Source: Clavelina lepadiformis (lineage: Eukaryota; Chordata; Ascidiacea; Aplousobranchia; Clavelinidae). From it: DNA of 64,000 nucleotides. Within the stretch, counting starts at the first letter, position 1; every line of letters begins with the position of its first letter. Under the pieces are notes generated by a model. That model saw only the letters and a list, made by a program, of their open reading frames with translations, was not told the origin of the DNA and searched no databases. Made by a program: the position numbers and the translations under genes. Positions 22,752 through 36,353 of the stretch are shown here, piece by piece. The stretch spans positions 4,962,501-5,026,500 of the forward strand of contig NC_135241.1 of assembly GCF_947623445.1 (NCBI RefSeq). Reading direction: 5' to 3'.

Positions 22752-25618
22752 AACCTTCGGTGTTTCTATGCCTTCATTAAATTATTGATACAAAAGTTTC
22801 GTAGAATGCTTTTGAGAAGTTTTTATTCTGTCTTCAAAAAATGCTTCTTTTCACACAGTTATACCTGCGTTATACTTTCTGAAACTAAGGTAGAAGCGTA
22901 GTTACCACGCAGTTGATAAAGTGATGTCGTTTCCTTTTTCTGCATTACACCTACGTAAAATCTATTCAAACAGCACACGTGAGCTGAAAAAGAAAACTAA
23001 TCAAATTTATCATACTTTGTTGGTGAATAGGCTGGCACTGCCACGATTACGTCGTCTGACAGTTAAAAGATTGACGTGAGGATAATATTGGGGTTAAAGA
23101 TTTTCATTTCGCCGTTTTTTGGACAGAACCTATTTCCTGACCATGAATAATAACGTTTTTCAATTTGTCCTTCATCTTATGTTAGAAATGTGTTCTTCAG
23201 GAAGTTATGAGTGTAAAAAAGTATGTACAAAGCAAGTCTTGAAACGAAATACATGTTTGTGGTCAAATCGTGTTGGGATGATCTTTTCAGCCATAACGGA
23301 TTTGGAAAGCGTTAATAAATCACATGATAACTCTAGCGGAAATCGAAAACAGTTTTGCAGTGATCGCGATTTGTAATGACTTATTCACCGTTTAGAACGT
23401 TGCTATTTACACTGAATAGTCGTTTAGATTTAAGCTATATCAGTGGCCGTTATCAACCTTTATCCACCACCTGTGGCCTACAGAAATATTTTAGTGGGCC
23501 ACAAAGGTTTCAGAAATCCTGTAAGAATGAGAAAACATATATGACATTTGAACTCCAAAAGAATTATTACTATACTAATTTGTTGCTCGATTGCGGTCAA
23601 TTGTTCCTGGTACAGCAGTATGAGCCCAAAACAGTTAAAGCATCAAAATTACGTATTAGATAATAGCCAGTCTTGCGCCATTTCCTATATCGTTTGCTTT
23701 TTATGTGTATTAATATTCGCGAGCATAATCTATTTGAACTGAAGTCGTTCGGTTAGACGTTAGAGAGTGTTCCCAAATGTTTCCAGCAGCCTGTATAATT
23801 ACCACGTTTTTTGTTGCGTTTGCCTGTTTTGTAAACAAATATTTGAAAAATGTATTTGAAAACAAGTATATTTGAAAAATTGATTCAACATCTCAGAGGA
23901 AAGGTTAATAAGAATGTAAAACGATAACAATTTGTGGTAATTTGGGCTAGTAACAGGTTTAGATTTAATCCTTGTAAAATATTTCTATGCTTCATTAAAT
24001 TTGTGTGAGATCCACAACCGAGAAAATTTGGGAACCACTGCTTTTTCGCCGACAATTATGAGCAACAGTCAATAGACTTATCAAACCAGTTCAACTTGCA
24101 ATATAAAACTGTAGCTATCTGTTTTACTAATAGTTTTAAAGCAGGAATTCGTATAGCCCACGAAAAAACAGTCCCGTGAGCATTTGAAGTGTTTCCAGTT
24201 GGTATCACGGCCAAGCACCAATCCGTCATGCAGAGATCAATGTATGAGCAAACCGCTAACAAAAAAGAGAAATTGCTCAACTTAAGTATTTCTAATGATT
24301 ACAGAACATGTAGTCTTTTCCGGTAATTTTAGTTCTAAACTTTTATACAGTAAAAATCTCTTTGACTTTAGCTTTAAATCAATAAAATCGGAAATAAAGT
24401 ACATATTGCACCTGCTGAAGTCGTCCCAATGATAAGCCGTTGCGTTTATTATGTGGAGTTAGAATTTGACCACAAATTTCGTGCTCTCTGGATTTCGTGG
24501 CAGAGACTCAGATTTCATGCCACAACGTGTATAAACGATATAACGCGAGGTGTCGCGATCTTGCTCCAAATGACAAGAATTTATTTACACGAAATACTCT
24601 TTAACTTCAATAAGCAAGATAAGCAAGCTAAAACGTTTTCAGTGGACAGAAAAAAAATCTTAAGGCTGCTGTGCTATTGTCTCCACTTGCGCATGAAGAA
24701 GTGTCTTCCATTACTGTAGGGCCTGTTGCATTATTTTAATACAAAACACAAATAAATACGCTCATCGAAACAGGTCTAACTTAATAGAATATTTTATTGT
24801 AATAGAAATAATTACCTTATTATTGCTTTGTTTGTGAGACTAGTAAGGGAATCTCAATAATGTGCACAATTGTTATAAGTAAGCGGCAAAAAAGATTGAT
24901 ATAGGAAAAAGCGCTCAGACGTATATGAATAAGAAATACGTTTCAGATGCAAAGTCCGTGTTGACTAAGGTGTGGTTGATTCAGAAACTAAAATGTCGTG
25001 ACTTTTGGTGTCTCCCACAACCTAAGTCCGACAGACAAAAGTCGCTGGATATTATGCAACAAAACATGATTTTTTATACATGAAAATGTAGGGAAAGGAT
25101 GAAGCAGAACATTGAACGAAAATATTCATAAAATCTCACTAAATATGTCTATATAGAGAGCGGTGGAACTTATTCTATTTAAGTAAAATGGATAAGGTTT
25201 TTTCCATACTTTCCAAATCTTTCTTTGACAAAATTCAGCTGGGCTATGTATTGTCACCAGCATATAGGCTTGTTCTGTGAGTAGCAAAAACGAAGCCACT
25301 GAGGCATTGCAATTCTAAAGCTCATAATATATAAATATCATAGATAGTTCATGACGCCGACTTATGGACTAAGCTATATACCTAACTGCAAAAGTAAAAA
25401 ACACTGCCAAATTTTCAGCAAAGTGTCCGTTTATAAGCCGTCTTTGTTGGTAGTACCAACAAACAAAACTGTAACCCCCACTCGACAACCGAATAGTAGT
25501 AGCTCTATACTTAAAACAATAATAGTATTAGTAATTGTAAATTTTTTTTAAAAATAATTGTCTGTTGCTCATCCCTTACATACTAAAAGGAAATGTGTAA
25601 AATAGGCTGCTTGAAAGA
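22752..25618. other. intergenic between two tetraspan genes
   Basis: Upstream region of the double-module gene and 3' flank of the next one. No exon pattern is visible apart from the hAT-like fragment at 23764-24040. The plus-strand open frames (23119-23376, 24429-24719) have no matching splice sites or recognisable motifs. Confidence 0.35.
23764..24040. mobile_element. probable hAT-type MITE remnant
   Basis: The left end (GAGTGTTCCCAAATGTTTCC) and right end (GAAAATTTGGGAACCACTG) resemble the CAGTGGTTCCCAAA terminal inverted repeat of many hAT elements. No clear 8 bp target duplication was found, so limits and family are tentative. Confidence 0.4.
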
Positions 25619-28518
25619 TTATTTATGATCAAAAATCAGGTGAAAAGAGGATCTCCTCGGATATGTTTCCATGCCAGGAACTTCAACTGTCGGTTGTCGA
25701 ACAAAAAGCAGCTCATCTTTTGAGGCACTGCTGACGTGTTCTTTTTGAACCACAAAATTCGAGGGTTCGACATAACTAGAGATGTCAACAATAGGAGAAC
25801 GGACTGGGGCACTGGCCTCGGATCGATAATTTTTGTCTTCTTCTTCACTTCCTTCCACCATAACACTTGTGAAAGCCCAACTGCTTGTATCTTCAAGCAG
25901 AGCAGACCAGCGAGGATTTCTTTTCTGTTCCTCTGCTTTCTTTGGGGCGGAATATTTATCATCATTTTCGGGAAGATTATTATTTTTTTTGCAAGGTACT
26001 TCTGGTAGTACAGCATTCTCCATATTTTGCAATAAAGAATTGTCAAGTGGCTGATTGGGGAGAACAGTCTCTAATCTTTCGTCCTCATCCGAACTAGATG
26101 ATGAGCTGCACGATGTTGAAGAGGACTGGTAAAGAGTTTGTTTATCTTCAGCTTTCCCGTTGGAGTGTGTGCCAGAGAAAGATGCCACTGCATTATTACC
26201 TTCACATTCTGTTGTAGGAAAATTAGACGGTTCCTTTTGAGTGTTTTGCTTTGAACTACAATTCGAATCTATGCTAGACTTTTTTCTTTTTTTTTTTAAC
26301 TTCGACAGCCATGTGGAAAATGAAGACGTTTGTTGGTTTTTCTTCTTTTCGTCTTTAGATGTCGAGGTCTTGTGTTTGTATTCAGGAAGTACTACTGCAC
26401 TCTCGTGGACACTATGTTCTATTTCTTCCTCACTGGATCCATTCGGAGATTGCTCAGCTTTTTCGGAAATTGTTATCACTTCGTTTAAACTACTACCAGA
26501 ATATACTTCTATGCTTTTGTTTGGAGAAACGTTGTCGATGCCGTCGCTTTCCGCCGATGAGTTGCTAGATGATAAACCAGGTGAAGTCTCGCGTACGTTG
26601 GCTGTGTCAACTTTAAGCTCAACAAGATCAGCTTGGTTTTGACTGGTCGAATCATCGCTTCCTGCATCAATATCTTTCTTAATTTCATCGTCTTCTTCAG
26701 TTATGGAACACCCGGCTGACGCATGGATCTCAGCCTCTGTTGTGTGCTGCTTAGTTTCGACCTCTGTTTGGGGAGAGTCGTTGTCTTCTTTATCCTCTGT
26801 TTCAACAAATGACGGCACTTCGATGTCACCTATATCATAAAACGATTGTAAACTTCAATAACGTTAGAACCAAGCCCTTACCTGATTAAACTTTAAATAC
26901 TGGATGACACGTAACTAACCTTCAAAACTTTGGTAACTTCCATGTGGACAACTTTTTTGTGCCTTGTACTGCAAAATAAAATTTTAAGCTACAACAGATA
27001 ATTGTACTGGTTATAGTATAAAGTGTAGATGAACAAGTTAAGTCCTTAGAGTAAAAGGAAATAGTATTAATGTGATATATTTCAACTTCACCTTTCTATA
27101 GGAAGAGGATGCAATATCGCAAAGGTACAAAAGCACACATAATATGAGCAGAACAAGGGCAGCAATCGCAAAGTACACTATGATCATCGTCAGTTCCAGG
27201 AATTGGTTTGTCTGAAATATAAATAGGTCTGACACAAGAAACGCGAAGATGTATAGTAAGCTGGTTTATGTTCAATGATGATGGAAAGAATACAATAAAC
27301 AAGTATTAAGTCTTTTTTACAAAAGTAACAATTAATTTCAATATCCGCGCTCGCAGCACAACCTTGCTGACGTCATTACCGTTGTCAATGATAAAGCATG
27401 AATGGAGGAAATGGTAATCAAAGCAATTGCAAATAGAATCCCGCAAGCATGGAATACCAAATGAGTACAAACCTGTTCAAACAAATAGATAAAAACATGT
27501 AACAAAACCATGATATCATGATTACAATAACAAACTACGACCGGTTTCCAAATAGGCATGACAACTCAGCATTCGAAGTATTGCATAACAATAAATTTAA
27601 GTAAGTGAACTAACTTTCTCATCTCTTGTATGAGTATACTTACCAAACAAAACTTAGGCGCGCAGATGCTTAGAACTATGGAAACAACTCCGGCGGCAAC
27701 AATCTGTTGTAAACATGAATACTAAACTAGAATATCTTCGGCAAGAACGAAACTTTGATATAGTAGCAGTTTTGCCATCTTACGTGTGAAAAGTGAACGC
27801 TGTACATAATTACTCAACGGCGAAAATATATGTGCGTATTACATGTTTATAAATTGGTAACTTGATAGCAAAGTTTTTTTATATTTTAAATATTTATTCT
27901 GGATAACACTGAAATATTGTAATAATGTAGTTACGGTTATTCTTGTAAACTTTGCTTTGAATTTATACGTTTCTTTATGCGCAATCTGCTAAACAATTAA
28001 CGAACGAAATGAATGATTTAAATGTATTTAAATTTATAATTTACTTGTTTATAACTGCGATTAAAGTGAAAGCCAAACTTACCCATACACCACACCAAAT
28101 GCCTTCTCCAAGTGTAGTGGAGTAAAACGAACCGTTATTAGCTAAATGTGTGTCAACCAATACAATTCCCAGAAAAATACAGGCTCCACCAAGTAAAATG
28201 GTAAACGTCTAGTTAAAAGAAAACGAGATGAAATTACTCAAAAGTATAGAGACTTTGCAGAAATATATATCTTTTCATTGCAAAAGGCATATTTTACAAA
28301 CATACTTAGTCGCAATGGGTAGTGCTTAATTACGAAAATTTTTCACTTCTAGATTTATTTACAACACATGAAATTCGACGTCAGACTCAACTAAATAAAA
28401 ACTACAAGAAACAAGGCCATATAGTTAGTTCACTTACACCAATAACAAACAGAGTTATTCTGAGTCCAAGTCGAAGTTTTTTACTGGACGTAGTCTCTCC
28501 AGTATTTAGTCGGTCCAT
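25619..28518 (-). CDS. MS4A-like four-helix protein with long serine/acid-rich tail
   Basis: Seven exons: 28518-28438, 28208-28083, 27703-27644, 27472-27380, 27211-27092, 26968-26920, 26829-25619; 1740 nt, 579 residues, all in phase. N-terminus 1-27 (MDRLNTGETTSSKKLRLGLR); TM1 28-69 ending LGEGIWCGVW; TM2 70-89 (VVSIVLSICAPKFCL); TM3 90-120 (VCTHLVFHACGILFAIALIT); TM4 121-160; 16-residue linker exon; tail 177-579. The tail shares with the double-module gene a basic STWLSKLKKKRKK segment, an SSSTSCSSSSSSDEDE run, and RWSALLEDTSSWAFTSVM close to the C-terminus. Exon lengths (81, 60, 93, 120, 49) equal those of the modules at 14.5-22.75 kb, so these are tandem duplicates. Probably a plasma-membrane protein with an unstructured phosphorylatable tail; partners unknown. 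Confidence 0.8.
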
Positions 28519-29515
28519 GTTCTACCTGGCAATTGTTCAAAATTTGTAATTTGGCTGCAAATGCACTGAAGTTCCTCCCGAAATTGCTTCGTATTATCAA
28601 AGTAGGACTATGTTCTCTCTGGCCGAGTGGTTGCAGCAGGTATAAACGTAAAATGTATCAAATAATATTGTGCGTTTCTCAAGCCGTTTCATTAAAACCT
28701 GTAACATTTCTTATAATGTCTGATCTTTTCACCAATTCACTTTTTACTGGTACCTGAGGTCTCAACTTTTCAAAACATGCTTGGTCTCAATTGTAACCGG
28801 TTTGCGATTTATCTCATTCAAGTGCACTACAATTCTATAGATAAAAACAAGAAGAGCATGACTGCAGGAATGACTGTTCTTCTGCCTCATAGTTAAGTAT
28901 CTTGCTTTAGTTCGTGATAACGCCAGGAAATACTGCGCCAGAACAATTAAGCACACCCTCTCAGGCAACATAACAATGGATAGATTGCAAGAATATTTCG
29001 TCATTTCCCATCGCTTCCACTTTGTGATTCGGTTACAGATGGCAACTGCACTGGTCTAACTGAAACGGTTGCAACAGTAAATTGATTCGTATTATAACAG
29101 TTGAAGCAGACCGTGTGGTATTTATTTCGTATTATAACGTTTATAGCAGAAATATAAGCTGCAAATACAGCGGTATGAATCATAGGTATGGATCATAGCA
29201 CTATGTCAAATCATCGCTTATTTGCAAATTGGAAGATCGGACATGATTTAAACTAAACAAATTACTAAGTGTTTGACGTGTCCGCTTTGGTGATATAAGC
29301 ATCCCATTATCAAAGGTTTTGTGTGGAGTGATTCGTGGTAGCAACCAAGCGCGTTGCTGATACTCTTTGATAGCAAAAACATAATGTAAGGAGTGATTTG
29401 TTTGCATATTTCACCTAATAATATATATTATACTGTAAATATAGCGAACAGTTTTACCGCAGAAAAGAGCATTTTGGCAGAACTTCTGCATTTACTTTAT
29501 CAAGACAATTTTTAC
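28519..29515. other. intergenic, no gene seen
   Basis: Upstream flank of the 579-residue tetraspan gene. TGGCCGAGTGGTTG at about 28620 resembles a tRNA box A, but no box B or cloverleaf follows. Confidence 0.35.
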
Positions 29516-30037
29516 TTATCGAAGAAACCTGCTGTAAACTTGTTCATCTTTACACATGTATGCAGTAGTCAATAGAATTTGCTGAAAAACAAAATTCAAG
29601 TCTTGATAAAATAGCGAGCTATTTAGCCACCCACTCCCGACTACAGTTTGGTCATGATCATTCGTACCGTGATTTTTGGTTATAGCCTCATTGCTAACAT
29701 CTTCTAAGCTCGCTGCCTTTGTTTTCTGCACCTTTACAACAACCGTCAAAAGGTGTCTAGTCTGCACGTGAGCGGTCCTGTTGTAGCTGCATGTTACCAA
29801 GTCGCCTAACATCATATGTAGCAGCACTAACCTACCAGTATTAATACCTATTGGTTGAAGAAAGCAGAAAGGCGGTGTTTGTTGCGAAATTTTGCACGAC
29901 TTTCGATGTTGCTCCTGCATACCAAACCACCAGTCATTTTGCAAGTAAATTGTTAAAGAGACTTTTCGTCCGTCGAATAGAAACAAAGCAACAGATCTAA
30001 ATAAAACATCCGAACCAGCTCTAAATGATTCTAACAA
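29516..30037 (-). CDS. unexplained 173-codon open frame
   Basis: This is unusually long for an AT-rich intergenic stretch. The translation is not recognisable as a whole. The middle (PIGINTGRLVLLHM) faintly resembles the G-[IV]-N-[TS]-G block of family 8 glycosyltransferases, and an AG before GAGCAACATCG with a GT after AATACTG could frame a short exon of such a gene. However, no D-x-D exon or other flanking exons could be found. It may be a chance frame, a lone exon or a decayed gene. Confidence 0.25.
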   Translation of the reverse strand: MLESFRAGSDVLFRSVALFLFDGRKVSLTIYLQNDWWFGMQEQHRKSCKISQQTPPFCFLQPIGINTGRLVLLHMMLGDLVTCSYNRTAHVQTRHLLTVVVKVQKTKAASLEDVSNEAITKNHGTNDHDQTVVGSGWLNSSLFYQDLNFVFQQILLTTAYMCKDEQVYSRFLR

Positions 30038-31799
30038 GGAAAGGTTTAAAAAAGTTTAATTCGGGCAAAGATTTTCCTCAGAAAATAATCATAAATTCAA
30101 AGAATTCCTTTAACAAAGTGTGTAAATAAATATTGAAATAAAATAGGTGGACTTTCGACTTTTATTTTCTTTTTCCAGAACCTTTGAATCGCATTTGAGA
30201 CAGTGATGATGATTTTGGGTAACACTGAGATCATTGTTTTCAGTTACAACTACGAATCCTATTTTGCTGACATTGCTGCATCTATATGGGGTGGTCTTTT
30301 CGTAAGTAATAAAAAAACAGTCTGTGATTTCTCTGGAAAACAATATTTATCTGAAATTAATCAACGTTAAAGTTCATTTATTTCAAATATACACTGTAAA
30401 AAAAAATTTTTCTTGTTTACATCTAAATGTATGGCAGCAGTGTCGCCATACAAAATTATGTATTTTTACATTCAAAAGATGTAAAGTGCTTTTACACAAA
30501 ACAATTTGTTTTTTCCGAAAACAACGCGTTATGTAAATTAACGCATAAGACTGTTAAAATATTAATGATAGTATGTTTATTACAGATCCTATACACATGT
30601 TTTCTACATATAATTAGCTGTATTAATGCAAAAATCATTACTTTATTAAAAGGAAATCTAGCAATCACCCGCCTTTTATTTACAATTACTTTTATTTACT
30701 TTACTTTGCATGACAGTGGTGATACGGACAGTTAATTACTTCACCATTGAAAATATGACACTTGACATGTTTTACAATATTGTACAGTTGGTTACTCAAA
30801 ACAGTTGGTACAATACAATAAATAAATCAAATATCCTAAACTCCTAAAATCTAGAGTTTAAAATTATACTTCACCAAATTTTAGGCAGATCATGAATTTT
30901 ATAGCTAATGCATGCCACCTGGAAATTTTATAATGCGCCAAACTGTTAGGAAAATTCCATCAACAAAAATTAGCACTTGCTATAGTGGCATTTGATTGGT
31001 TTAACCAGGTGTAACAGGGTCTGTGAAGAGTGAGGGTCATCATAGAAATCACGAAGGCTTGGGAGGTCCTTTAATAAATCATTGTAGAACAAAAATATCA
31101 TCGCAACGAGTGCTGTGTGTTGATTGACCTATATTATGCCTGAACGCGTATTCACAACCATTTCAAGGCTGTTGGTGGTCTAACTACTGATATAATTACG
31201 TTGCTAACGTCGATGGCTCAAATCACTTTCGAAATTTTGGGATTAACTAGTGATGAGTGGGGATACATAGGCCACCCTATACATAGGCCTACTGTCTGTG
31301 ATGACCCAAGCTGCTATGACTGTTGATACGTGTATGATTGGGGAGAGGTAAGTCGATGGAACATTTCATATAAACAAAATTGATTTAGCTATAATAATTG
31401 TATCCTGAAATAAAAATTTCGGTTTAACCTGCTGCAATTGTGTTGATGTCTTTCAAAACTTCTAATAAAGGTTAGTGTGAAGTTCTTGATCGCAGGGATA
31501 ACAAAAATAAGTAAAAGAGATCCTGAGATAGCCTTGCTGGCTACTGCTTTGATATGCGGTACTGTAAGACACCTGTAAGTACAAAATATAGCCTAGCAAG
31601 TGGAAAAAGAAAAGAAAAGTAAAACAGACCAATTAGTTGACAAAAGGTTTCAATATTCACTAGTTTTGCACTTTGCATGTTCTACAGGTTAACGTATACA
31701 ACTACACTGAGTATTTTTCTTTTCAGACCCCTTTTTACTTCCCCAAATTAATCCAGCAGCGTCATAATCACCAGATTTATCCAGCAGGGTATATTACAG
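30038..31799. other. intergenic, no gene seen
   Basis: AT-rich sequence with short open frames on both strands and no supported exon, repeat end or RNA gene. Confidence 0.35.
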
Positions 31800-31946
31800 C
31801 TACCCAACCATGCATTTCAACCAATTGTCCAGCAACAACCTGCACACTCATTGCCAGTTCAAACAACATCAACAACCATTCGTCCGCAACCAAACACAAT
31901 TCAATCACACGACAGTAGTACTGAACAAATAAACACAGCATACCAG
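31800..31946 (+). CDS. possible glutamine-rich exon
   Basis: A 147 nt stretch between AG (ATATTACAG) and GT (CAG|GTATAA) reads in phase 0 as QPIVQQQPAHSLPVQTTSTT followed by IRPQPNTIQSHDSSTEQ. The composition is typical of transcription-factor activation regions. It could be an upstream exon of the gene at 37.2-41.4 kb, whose first exon also starts in phase 0 behind a pyrimidine-rich AG and is also Gln-rich. The 5.3 kb intron this implies makes the link uncertain. Confidence 0.4.
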
Positions 31947-33441
31947 GTATAACAACATTAATAAATAATGCCATAAAAACAGAAAATGTCAAAATACATA
32001 ACTGATAGTGTATATAGATTGAAAAGATATGCCAATAATCTAACCCTGTCCTTGCTGTGATTAATAAACCAAAGTACAGTTGAATCAAAGTGACGATTTG
32101 CATAAACCCGCACCTGTGTAAAGTGCAAAATTTTAGGTAAAATAAAATACTTTTTTTTTTAAATTTGCTATTTATTGAAATATTAAAAAAATTATTATTT
32201 TCTAGGTAGATAGCTTTCCGAAAATTTTTTTAAGAAAGGTTGCTAGCAATGGCACGGATTTGTATAGCTGCCAGTGACCGTGATTTCCAACCAGTGATGA
32301 CTATATATGCAACTTACTAAAATGCTCAACCTTTCGCAAACAGAAAAAGCTTAAAATGTTAAGCAAATATGACCTTAGTCCGCTAGCACTCGTAAGTCTA
32401 AGCTATTAGTTTATGAAATTCTATAAAATTTTATTTTATTTGCTAATTTCTGTGCTTTTGTTTAACAAGTTGATACCCACTTTTATTTAATGAATTTCCC
32501 AAAAAAATTCCTTTGGATAAATAAACTGAGTAGTAATTTTTTGTTTATAGAAACGAAACAAACAAGATGAGTTCTGAAATGGTTGGCCATCATGCACAAT
32601 TATTCTTACTAAGCTATAGGCCTACGTAACCAATTTTTAAAATCTATATTATGTCATTTAGGATTGCAACAGTAGGCCTACGGCTACAATAAACAGAAAA
32701 ATGTTAGTATCCACTAAATAGTCTACTAAAATTAGTACCTGTCTACAAAATAAGTAGTAAAAAATAAATTCAAAATAGTTGCAATTTTAAAATACATATA
32801 GATAGATATCTTATATTTTATTTAAAAAGAAAATATTAGATCTAGCCTTTTATTACAATAAGTCCAAAATATTAATACTAAACTAATACTGCAAGCCATT
32901 ACATAGAAGTTACCTACAACTTTGACCTAATATTTCTTGCAATTGTTCATTAATAGAACCATGTTTAACCATATTGCTTTAATTACTTTTGTGATGTTCC
33001 ATAACAGTGTATGTAACGTGTTGCTTTTTAATTTCTGTAATAAAAGTTCAGAATTATGAAGGAATTTTAACTTAGGAGATAATCATAATATAATGACCCA
33101 TTATTAAATTCAATCATTTTAATGAAATTTCATACAACAGCGTATTCTTCGAAGCAGCTTACATTACAATTCTACGGAAAATAATGGACCATAAAAGTTG
33201 TGGTTAACGTTAGTGATTTACAAGTACTGTAGATAACTATTCTTATACAATCTTCACACATGTTCCATATTCCAAATACCTAGCTTTAAAAAGTAAAACA
33301 AAAAGCCATAATATATACCATTTTAATGCAATTGTTGCTCAAAATTCAAGTGGACAAATAAATGTACCGCTAATTATGACCTCATATATCAAGCATAGAA
33401 TACTAATAACAAATGAATGCTTTTCATATATCATTTATATC

Positions 33442-33727
33442 AGGGGTCTCAAACACGTAGCCCGGAATGTATTTTGGAATTTATAAATAATAGGCACTTT
33501 AGGTTCCACATATTTGTCCTTGTTGGCTCGAAACATTGCCAGGAAAGTGGCAGCGGACAAAACTGCGATGAAGCAAATGGAGTAAAGTAAAAATTGTTTT
33601 AAATATTTGCAAAGCATTATTCTTTTATTGTTTTAATTTTATTAATTTTTACTGCGTATTACAACTCTGGGGTTAAATTCAGTCTCCATTTGGCGTTCAG
33701 AGCAATGTGAGTTTGAGATTGCTGGCT
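33442..33727. mobile_element. probable hAT-type MITE remnant
   Basis: The left end CAGGGGTCTCAAACACGTAG is a classic hAT terminus. The right end GTGAGTTTGAGATTGCTG is its diverged complement. The flanking octamers do not match convincingly, so the copy is probably old. Confidence 0.45.
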
Positions 33728-34790
33728 TATCCCGTGTCTCTGGCAAGGTGTGGCTTTTTATACTAAGAAAATTTCTGCCTTCTTTTTATTTTTATAAAGA
33801 TCACTTTTCTCCATCGAAAAACAAGCATGTTGTTTCAGCCTCGAGTGCAATTTCGTTTCTGAAAAAATCTCGCATGTACTTCTTAAATCTTACGATATGT
33901 TGCAGTCTGGGGAGTGGTCACGGTTGCACTTAGCCTACACTGTGTTTGCTCTTAGCCATGTCAAGGTCCGTAGGTTACGCTGAAAATTTTCGGCATTATT
34001 CACATTGAATGTACTCAGGTAAAGATTTGTAATCTTAGATCAATCAACCATTTCATTTTTTGTCAAAAACACAGTGAGGATGAAAAAGTAAAGCCAGTTT
34101 TTAATAGTATGCGTTAATGAACGAGGAAAATTTAAAAAGCCTAAAAGGCTTAAAACGCCCTCAAAATAATTAAGGTAAAAATTACTGAATAACAACCTTG
34201 TATAGAAAGCTTGTATGAGACATTGGAGATCTCCGAAGTCCAGTGTGGCGAAGGAGCAAAAATTGTTGTGTCTCTCTGGCGTAAATATTTGCTTCAGTCT
34301 TTTTGGAGTGGCATCTCAAAATCGTGTCACAAGAATACAAATGTTGCAAGTGCAAGCCAATGGCTTTCCAATCGGCTCCATTCATTAAACTAACAATTAA
34401 GCTAGGCTAGGAAAATAACTAGAGTTTAATACTGACGTTTGGTTAAACATAGATCCTAAATTTTTTTGCGTAAATCTTCCTGTGCTAAAATGCAAGCTTT
34501 TCATACAGAGTAACAAGTAACAACTCGCACAGCCACTAAACCCATAACTAGTGTTTGTGTTTGTATCTCCTGGTTTTCGTAACCCGTTTGATATTTTATC
34601 GGCTAAACAACAAGTTTTATGGGACTGAAAATTTTTTGTCAATTCTTAGAAATTTTGTGACAAACATTTAATATAAAATAAATTTTAACAACTTTAATAT
34701 TTCCTAAAAGACATAACCATACAACAATATTTACAAATATTTCAATTAATTAATGTGATGCTTTTAAATCTTCTCTTTTGTATTATTACA

Positions 34791-34979
34791 AAGGTGAGAA
34801 AACTGCGGCTCGCCGACATGTTTTTAGTGGTTCTTCCTGCTTAATAGTAATATCCATTATTGATCATTATCCATGCATTATTTACCGTATTTGTATTGAC
34901 ACTACTGATTTTGCGGCTCGCCTATGTTTTTAGTTTTCTGCAAGTGGCTCTTTCATTGAACAAGTTTGTCCAACCCTTG
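34791..34979. mobile_element. possible hAT-like fragment
   Basis: Two copies of GCGGCTCGCC followed by ATGTTTTTAG (about 34805 and 34912), and an end reading CAAGTTTGTCCAACCCTTG, resemble internal and right-terminal hAT MITE sequence. Boundaries are uncertain. Confidence 0.3.
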
Positions 34980-36353
34980 ATTATTATATTCAAACTTGCT
35001 ATTTTGGAGATTTTTAAAAATAGAAAAATGTTATCGAAACGTTGTGAAAATTTACAAACAATGATTACGTCATTCAAGTTTGTAAATTTTTCAAGCATCA
35101 TAATGGTGTCAAGCGATTAAAGCGGGCGTAGAAGGTCTAAATCTACCTTTAATTCAAAACAGGAAAAAATATACTTTTGCCATACATGTTTGGAAAGCGT
35201 TAACTTTGTGTACATGTTGGATTCAACATTATATGCATAACCTAAATAGGCTACCTGAATGTTGAAGTGTTAAAAACATAAAGTCCAGACTTTAATCTTG
35301 CTACAGCGAATTTACAGAATCTCAAACTTAGCTGTAACGAATTCCAAATAATTAGGCAAAAAAGTACCCTATTTAGAAACTTGCGAGATAACCTATTTGC
35401 TCCAAAATCAAGCTGAAACTGCTGAACTGAAAGGAACAATAAATAGTAGTCTAATGTAATGTAAGTGGCCCAATCTTACTTAAGTTCTTAAGTCAGTATG
35501 CTATAGTATCCTATAGTTTAAGTTAGGTTTACTAGGCCTAGATAAGCAATTCGTTTGTTGGAATCTAGCATGGAAGCGCATTTTTTATACCACACATCTC
35601 ATGTGAAACCACTTTCGGTGTTTTCGCATCTTACAGGTTTTATAATTAGACAATAATACCAGTATCTTATTCGTTTGATATCGTAAAGTTTTATAACCAG
35701 CATATATGTTTGTCGCAGCGTAAAAGGTTCAATGCCTAACTGAAAAAGCATGGCATTTATTAGTGCGAAATCGTGAAAAGATATATTTTGGCATGACAGA
35801 GTGCCAAGCTACTAAGCCTAAAGTTTAATTATTTTCTTATTTATTACAATTTGGTGTTCAAACATATTAACCTGCTTTGAGTGTATACTGATTGCTAAAT
35901 AACATGAAGATAGTGTTGATAAACTTGTATCATTTTTGTAGGTGCAACACTTTCCACTAAGGAAACTGCACAAAGGCAAGGTAACCGGGGCTCAAGCTAC
36001 GAAGAATTATCGCGTTCTTTAAGTCGTGCAATGACTTTTTTCAGTCCGAGGATAAAGATTATCATACCATATCATAGATGGTCTATATGGTTTAACTAAA
36101 ATGTTTTCATAGCATTACGAATAGCAAACATAGAAAATTCATATATATATATAGCCCATTATACAAATTTTGTTTTGTTGTATACTAAGTTTATAGTCTG
36201 TAACCTATGAAGGCTAAGTATATGAGACTGCTGTGTGTCAGCCAAGTTGAGTTGTTTCAAGTCAACTTAAAGTTTTAAAAAAAAAAACAAGACAAGTCAA
36301 GTCTCTGTTGTCTTGTCTTCCTAACTTTGTACAACATTTGGTTTGGTCAGAAC

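Noticed and set aside
25736-26642. Plus-strand ORFs opposite the 25.6-26.8 kb tail
   Set aside because: Shadows of the minus-strand coding exon.
28610-28660. tRNA-like box A (TGGCCGAGTGGTTG)
   Set aside because: No box B, acceptor stem or cloverleaf can be drawn downstream.
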